The position numbers and the translations under genes were made by a program. A DNA stretch of 8,873 bases from Candidatus Firestoneibacteriota bacterium (GTDB lineage: Bacteria > Oederibacteriota > JAAXVQ01 > JAUVAV01): contig DAOVYW010000086.1 of NCBI GenBank assembly GCA_030635415.1, forward strand, positions 1 through 8,873, read 5' to 3'. Shown here piece after piece: positions 4,370 to 8,873 of the stretch (its first letter is position 1; every line of letters starts with the position of its first letter). Below the pieces are notes generated by a model, which was not told the origin of the DNA, did not search any database, and saw nothing but the letters and a program-made list of their open reading frames with translations.

Positions 4370-7096
4370 TTATTTACTATTTTGTTGTTCTGAAATCTTT
4401 GGCCCGGCAATGGAGAGCAGGTATTTATCCGGGTGGAACCACTTACCCGCAGCCTGTATCATTTCAGTATATGTCACCGCCCGAACCGCCCGGGGAAATT
4501 CCTGCAGATAATCCGGCCCCAGTTTATGGTACTCTATTTCCCGGTTCAAATAAGCCAGGCCGGTATTAGTTTCCAAAGTCAAGGCCAAACCCCCTGCCAG
4601 TTGTTCCTGGCTGTCCCTAAGCCTCTGTTCCTTAACCTTGCCCCTCTGCAAGCGATGAACTTGTTCCAGCGCTTTCTCCACTGCCCGGGTAACATTCTCA
4701 GGATTCGCTTGAAATGTCAGGCACCAGGGCCGCACCCCGTGAGAAAGTTTAAACTGTGAATAAATAGAGTATGTCATCCCTGCCTGGTCCCGGACCGCAC
4801 GCATCAGCATGCTTGAGAGTCCGGCTCCTCCGAGCACGTGATTCGCGACATAGGCCGGATAATACTCAGGATCCAGACGATGGATGCCCTCATGACCTAA
4901 AATCACTATATTCTCGCTTTTGCCCGGCAATATTTTCCTCTTGGTTTTTATCCCGGAAACCGGCTCCATCCGCGATATTTCGTGTCGGGCAGAGGAACGC
5001 TTAACCTTCCAGGATTTAAAAAGACGCTGCGCCAGACTATAAACCTCGTCCGGCTCAAAATCGCCGGCCAGGGACAATATGGTCTGATCAGGCCGTATCC
5101 ATTCCTGATGGTATGCCTTAAGATCTTTGCGCGTAAGTTCCCGGATTCCATCCGCGGCCTGGAGCAGGCTGCGCCGCATAGGATGCCCCTTAGAATACGC
5201 TAATTCGGCAAAACCCTGCCAGGCCTGCATCTTAGTGCTGTCCCGCGCTACCTGGCAGCTGCTTAATACCTCTTTTTTTACTTTCTTTAACTCCTTTTCA
5301 GGAAAAACCGGCATGATTAAGGTCTCGGCTGCGGCTTTCAGCAACAACTCCAAATCCCCGGCCAAAGCTTCACCGGCTATTTTTAATTTCTCGTGGCCGG
5401 CCGTGTATTCCAAAACAGCAGCCTTGAATTCCAAATCTTCTGCCAGTTGCGCGGCTGAACGTTTGGCTGTTCCCCGGTCCAGCATATCGGCATGAACTAT
5501 AGCCAATCCCGGCAGATTTTCAGGCTCAGCTGCCATGCCGGCCCGTACCAATCCGGAAAGCGCCAGGCTGGGATTGCTTTTATTAGCCTGAAGCAGAAGA
5601 ACCATGCCATTCGCCAAAGTATAACGTTTACACTGATCCGGCCGGCTAGAGCCGCTTTTTTTTATTCTGGTTTGCCCGGGCAATTCAGAGTAACCTTCGG
5701 CCGGCATTGACCAACCCTGAGAATCCGGAAAAGCTGAAACAATATCGCCGGGTAAAGCTCCCACCGGACCGGATGAACCGCCGGGTAGAGGAATAAAGTG
5801 ACCAACCGTCATGCGTTGCGGGACCAAATACCGGGAAGCGCTCTGCTGTACCTGTTTTGGTGTAACCTCTGCCACCCGTGACGGATAAAGATCAGGTAAT
5901 TGCCAATCCCCTGCCACGGTCTGGTAAAAACCCAAAAGCATGGCCTGGTCCGTCAAACTGTCCTTGGAAAATGTCAACTGGGCGCGAGTCTGATTAATGG
6001 AACGCTTCAGCTCCCGGGAAGAAAGCGGTTCCTTTTTCACGCGCTCAAATTCCTTACGAATAACATCTTCCACCTGTTGGGGCTCCACTCCCGGTTGGCA
6101 AACCGCAGTAAAAACCCAGGATCCCGGATCAATCATTTCATAGGGCGCGCCGGAAATACTTGCCGCGAGTCCCGTATCCACCAGCGCCTGGTATAATCGT
6201 GAGGTCTTGCCTTTGGTCAAAGCGTCATTTAAAACCGTCAGAGCGTAATGATCCTTATGTCCGGCCGGAGGAACATCCACCCTGATCAGCACCAGCGCGG
6301 CCGGACCGTGATCATTCAAAACCACACGTCTCTCTCCCTGCTGAATTTCTGCAACCGGTTCCATTCCCGTAACCTGGGAAGATCCCGAAACCGGACCGAA
6401 TAACCGCTGGATGGAACTATGCAAAGTTTTAGGATTAAAATCCCCAACCACTACCAGAGTCGCATTACGCGGCTGATAATAGGTATTATAAAAGGCACGC
6501 AATTGCTTGACACTAAGCCGCTCCACCTCTTCCCGCCATCCGATGATTGGCCGGCGGTAGGAATGTTTAAGCCATGCCTGGGCATTCACCAACTCGCGCA
6601 GCCGAACATGGGGATTATTCCGGTTTCCATCCAGTTCGGAAAGAATAACCGTGCGTTCATTCTCAACCTCCTTAGGATCCAACCGGGCATTCCGCATCCG
6701 GTCAGCCTCGATCTCCAGCGCCAGATCCAGATACTCTGTTGGCACAGTCTCAAAATAGGCGGTATAATCATAACTGGTGAAAGCATTCTGGCGCCCCCCG
6801 GTGCGGCTGATTTGGCGCGCGATCTCTCCCTTGGCAAACCGGCGCGTACCCTTGAACATCATATGTTCCAGAAAATGCGCCAGCCCTGACTGCCCGGGCG
6901 GCTCGTTGCGTGAGCCCACCCGGTACCATATAAAAATCGAGACCACGGGCGCGCCGTGAATCTCCTTGGCAATAACCTTCAAACCATTCTTTAACTGGTA
7001 CGTTTTTATCTCCGCGGACATATCCCCCCCACTTCCCCTTGTTATTCCGGCCAAAAAGCAGACCGCCGCCATACTTAGTAATAATTTTCCGAACAT
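4370..7096 (-). CDS. Fused two-half M16 zinc metallopeptidase, exported
   Basis: The product is 908 residues. The ATG at 7096 follows an AAGGGGGT ribosome site; the frame upstream to 7159 reads through that site and is not used. Residues 1-20 look like a signal peptide, so it probably acts in the periplasm or at the outer membrane. The first half (about 29-470) carries the inverted zinc motif HFLEH at 74-78 (His74, Glu77 base, His78) and the third ligand Glu154, 76 residues further on, as the family requires. The second half (about 485-908) repeats the fold, but the motif position reads AIVHADML (532-539) and cannot bind zinc. It keeps the Arg769/Tyr776 pair (RDQAGMTY) that helps substrate binding in family members. 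M16 peptidases degrade short peptides inside a closed clam shell. Many bacteria split these halves into two genes; here they are one protein, so no partner is needed. Confidence 0.95.
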   Translation of the reverse strand: MFGKLLLSMAAVCFLAGITRGSGGDMSAEIKTYQLKNGLKVIAKEIHGAPVVSIFIWYRVGSRNEPPGQSGLAHFLEHMMFKGTRRFAKGEIARQISRTGGRQNAFTSYDYTAYFETVPTEYLDLALEIEADRMRNARLDPKEVENERTVILSELDGNRNNPHVRLRELVNAQAWLKHSYRRPIIGWREEVERLSVKQLRAFYNTYYQPRNATLVVVGDFNPKTLHSSIQRLFGPVSGSSQVTGMEPVAEIQQGERRVVLNDHGPAALVLIRVDVPPAGHKDHYALTVLNDALTKGKTSRLYQALVDTGLAASISGAPYEMIDPGSWVFTAVCQPGVEPQQVEDVIRKEFERVKKEPLSSRELKRSINQTRAQLTFSKDSLTDQAMLLGFYQTVAGDWQLPDLYPSRVAEVTPKQVQQSASRYLVPQRMTVGHFIPLPGGSSGPVGALPGDIVSAFPDSQGWSMPAEGYSELPGQTRIKKSGSSRPDQCKRYTLANGMVLLLQANKSNPSLALSGLVRAGMAAEPENLPGLAIVHADMLDRGTAKRSAAQLAEDLEFKAAVLEYTAGHEKLKIAGEALAGDLELLLKAAAETLIMPVFPEKELKKVKKEVLSSCQVARDSTKMQAWQGFAELAYSKGHPMRRSLLQAADGIRELTRKDLKAYHQEWIRPDQTILSLAGDFEPDEVYSLAQRLFKSWKVKRSSARHEISRMEPVSGIKTKRKILPGKSENIVILGHEGIHRLDPEYYPAYVANHVLGGAGLSSMLMRAVRDQAGMTYSIYSQFKLSHGVRPWCLTFQANPENVTRAVEKALEQVHRLQRGKVKEQRLRDSQEQLAGGLALTLETNTGLAYLNREIEYHKLGPDYLQEFPRAVRAVTYTEMIQAAGKWFHPDKYLLSIAGPKISEQQNSK

Positions 7097-7258
7097 TAAC
7101 TTTACCCCCTTAGGCGTGACCGGCAGCACCCCTATAACTTGAAATACCCGTACAATCATTTTTAATTTTTAGCCCAGACTGAAATCCTACAGCAAGCAAG
7201 AATGCCTGATTATTTATTAGTCTGAGGTGACGCTTCCCGGATTCCCTTCTCTTCGTAA

Positions 7259-7810
7259 TTAAAACCAGAATACGTCTATCCACTTCACGAGAACCACCTG
7301 GAATAGCGCGAAAAGTAATATAATGCCTATGGGAATAGACATTACGCCAATGGCTTTGCCGGTCGTGAATTTATGAATCTCACGTATGCCTAAAACCATC
7401 AACACCAGCCAATAAATAAGTCCCGGTATCTGAACATAAGGAATCCAGATTACCACAGATACAATATTGGCATAAGCTACTACTCGCACCATAGCTTCAT
7501 AGGTTCCAGTACCGCCCACGGTTTTGGAGAAAAGCAACATTAAGAGCGCAAATAAAAACATTAAAATGACCGTGAAAACAGGAATAGCAATGAACATTAT
7601 GCCTCCCCGGCCCAAGTTCGCGATCGTCAGTCCGCTACCCCAGATTATATTTTCGAGAGCAAGTCCAATCATGTTAATCATAGTTGTAATCAGTATAAAA
7701 ACCAATGGCTCCTTGTATCCCCCTGTGACTGGCATTTGCCGGTAAAAATCAATGGGTTTAACAATTATCTGTTTAGCTGTTTCATAGTATTGTTTAAAAA
7801 ATTCCGCCAT
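7259..7810 (-). CDS. Yip1-family integral membrane protein
   Basis: The product is 183 residues. AGGGAGGT lies 7-8 bases before the ATG. An amphipathic N-terminus with FYRQMPVTGGYKEPLVF (22-38) matches the bacterial Yip1 pattern (F..MP..GG...PL.F). About five membrane segments follow (roughly 36-56, 70-96, 108-126, 128-143 and 153-176), with VGGTGTYEAMVRVVAYA (98-114) in the middle, another typical Yip1 stretch. The eukaryotic Yip1 proteins act in vesicle traffic; the bacterial ones have no settled role. A possible promoter lies at 7832-7860. The gene ends 162 bp before the M16 start, so joint transcription is possible but not shown. Confidence 0.88.
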   Translation of the reverse strand: MAEFFKQYYETAKQIIVKPIDFYRQMPVTGGYKEPLVFILITTMINMIGLALENIIWGSGLTIANLGRGGIMFIAIPVFTVILMFLFALLMLLFSKTVGGTGTYEAMVRVVAYANIVSVVIWIPYVQIPGLIYWLVLMVLGIREIHKFTTGKAIGVMSIPIGIILLFALFQVVLVKWIDVFWF

Positions 7811-7831
7811 TTTTGAACCTCCCTTGGAACT

Positions 7832-7860
7832 ATAGTAAAATGATAATGTCGAATAGTGAA
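7832..7860 (-). promoter_or_regulatory. Possible promoter of the Yip1-type gene
   Basis: Read on the minus strand: TTCACT (7855-7860), a 17-base spacer, then TACTAT (7832-7837). Each box matches the sigma70 consensus at four of six positions. The boxes are 21 bases or more from the start codon, so any leader would be very short. Confidence 0.3.
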
Positions 7861-7928
7861 TATGGCACTGATACCAGCCATCCTGCTAACTTAACAAAAT
7901 CTTAGTTTGTATATATACCATAAGATAG

Positions 7929-8567
7929 TCATTGAGGCGAGAGCAAATCCATCGCTTTATCCCAAGTCTTCAAATTAGACCCTGCGCGCGCGGGTAATCG
8001 CACGCGTGCTGTACCGCAGTCTTCGTCAAGGGCTTCCGGATCGGCCCCAGCAGTGATCAGCAGTTCAATCATTTTGAGGTCAAGCCTGCTGGCCGCCCTC
8101 GTGAGAGGAGTGTTTCCGCAGGGGCCTCCAAACGCGTCGATTGTCTTGTCAGCACCAAAGCGCAGGAACAGCTTCGTCATGTCTAGATCACCTTGCTCAA
8201 CAGCCCATCTCAGTGCTGATTCTCCTGTGCCGCTAACCGCGTTGGGATCCGCGCCAGCTTGCAGAAGTAGTTGGATTAACTCTTTGTTATTGACGCGCAT
8301 GTCGGCGCACAATATGAGCATGGCTGAGTGCAAAGGGGTGCATGTATTCTTGCTGTCCCAGGCATTGGCATCCGCACCATGTTGAAGCAGGAGCCGAACT
8401 ACCTCTATCGAACCGTCGTACCAGGCAATCTCCTCGATGGCAGCCTCTAGCGGACGCCAGTAGGGAAAGTCTGCGAGAAACGCGTTCGGATCAACGCCCT
8501 GGGCCAGCAGTGCGGCAACACGCTCTATATCTTGTTGTTCGATGGCAGTGAAAAGTTCGGTTGCCAT
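7929..8567 (-). CDS. Ankyrin-repeat protein
   Basis: The product is 212 residues. The ATG at 8567 is taken as start, with AGGGAG 12 bases upstream. A TTG at 8591 would overlap that site and add eight residues. No signal peptide or membrane helix is present, so it is likely cytosolic. About five ankyrin repeats fill the protein: around 2-29 (...LLAQGVDPNA), 38-70 (PLEAAI...LLLQHGADANA), 77-111 (TPLHSAM...LLLQAGADPNA), 117-141 (ALRWAVEQGD...FLRFGAD) and 152-180 (NTPLTRAASRLDLKMIELLITAGADPEA). Repeats 2 and 3 have longer than usual first helices. Ankyrin stacks bind other proteins, and nothing in the sequence names the partner. The gene is flanked by unrelated genes with gaps on both sides and is probably transcribed alone. 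Confidence 0.93.
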   Translation of the reverse strand: MATELFTAIEQQDIERVAALLAQGVDPNAFLADFPYWRPLEAAIEEIAWYDGSIEVVRLLLQHGADANAWDSKNTCTPLHSAMLILCADMRVNNKELIQLLLQAGADPNAVSGTGESALRWAVEQGDLDMTKLFLRFGADKTIDAFGGPCGNTPLTRAASRLDLKMIELLITAGADPEALDEDCGTARVRLPARAGSNLKTWDKAMDLLSPQ

Positions 8568-8638
8568 ACTAAGTTTGGACTCCCTGGTCAAGCCTGATTC
8601 TACAAGATGATGTTGTTTCTAAAAAAGCACCAAAAGAA

Positions 8639-8872
8639 TTAAGTATATACTTTTTTCCGGTTTTGAGGAGCTAAATCCGTATAAAAACGAGATGGTCCAT
8701 CCAACACTTTCCATTCTGCCTCTTCTAAAACCCGGCGGCATTCCTGAACTGTCATGCCTCTTTTTTCTTCAGTGTTTTCCTGAGTATCCCGTGGGTTTGA
8801 ACCTGCCTCAGCCCAAAGTAAGCAAGCTCCCGCAGCCGCCCCAATGATACTGGGTTCATGGGTGCAATTTCC
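8639..8872 (-). CDS. C-terminal 77 residues of a larger protein, cut by window edge
   Basis: The frame is open from the right edge to a TAA at 8639-8641. It has coding character, with a conserved-looking pattern GAAAGACLLWAEAGSNPRD (residues 11-29), RGMTVQECRRVLEEAEW (38-54) and VLDGPSRFY (56-64), and cysteines at 3, 17 and 45. The single internal ATG (residue 40) has no ribosome site, so the true start lies outside the window. The AGSNPRD and GPSRFY pattern reminds me of the C-terminal part of some radical-SAM proteins, but I cannot confirm this from a tail that lacks the CxxxCxxC motif. The frame was found by translating the edge by hand. Confidence 0.65.
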   Translation of the reverse strand, partial: GNCTHEPSIIGAAAGACLLWAEAGSNPRDTQENTEEKRGMTVQECRRVLEEAEWKVLDGPSRFYTDLAPQNRKKVYT

Positions 8873-8873
8873 A

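Noticed and set aside
6419..6889. 156-codon plus-strand open frame inside the M16 gene
   Set aside because: It is an antisense shadow lying over the zinc-site coding region, with no ribosome site or domain.

Overview
The window reads as a stretch of chromosome from an uncultured diderm (Gram-negative-type) bacterium. The signs are two lipoproteins with SGCAT lipoboxes, a BamE-like domain, an rmlC-type sugar epimerase and a secreted Thr/Pro-rich protein with a FlgD-like Ig domain. Thr/Pro-linker proteins of that last kind are frequent in several candidate phyla, but the window does not allow a phylum to be named with confidence. Every supported gene lies on the minus strand. No tRNA, rRNA, CRISPR array or transposase gene was seen.

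Right to left, which is the direction of transcription: 8639-8872 is the C-terminal end of a larger gene cut by the window edge. 7929-8567 is a cytosolic ankyrin-repeat protein. 7259-7810 is a Yip1-type membrane protein. 4370-7096 is an exported, fused M16 zinc peptidase with an active first half and a degenerate second half. 3295-4113 is an SPFH/prohibitin-type membrane protein behind a good sigma70-like promoter. It is followed by a secreted FlgD-Ig protein (2760-3221), whose stop codon overlaps the start of rfbC/rmlC (2218-2763). An FmdB-family zinc-ribbon gene (1730-2038) follows.

The left 1.65 kb is different. Two small lipoprotein genes (1210-1608, BamE-like; 679-1191, unrecognised) are visibly AT-richer than the rest. 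Beyond them is a gene-poor stretch (242-678) holding a probable non-autonomous transposon-like element at 347-625. It has imperfect terminal inverted repeats and an exact 15-bp direct repeat on either side, and it carries a REP-like double hairpin near its middle. At the very edge (1-241) lies a second, broken copy of the fmdB-rfbC region: 47 bp of the fmdB 5' end joined directly to 194 bp of the rfbC 5' part, with the two reading frames fused in frame.

The right-hand seven genes look like ordinary envelope and housekeeping genes. The left end looks like a rearranged accessory patch: partial duplication, AT-rich lipoprotein pair and mobile-element remnants between the two copies. I did not find a convincing new defence or biosynthetic system. 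The most unusual objects are the in-frame RmlC-FmdB chimera and the MITE-like element.
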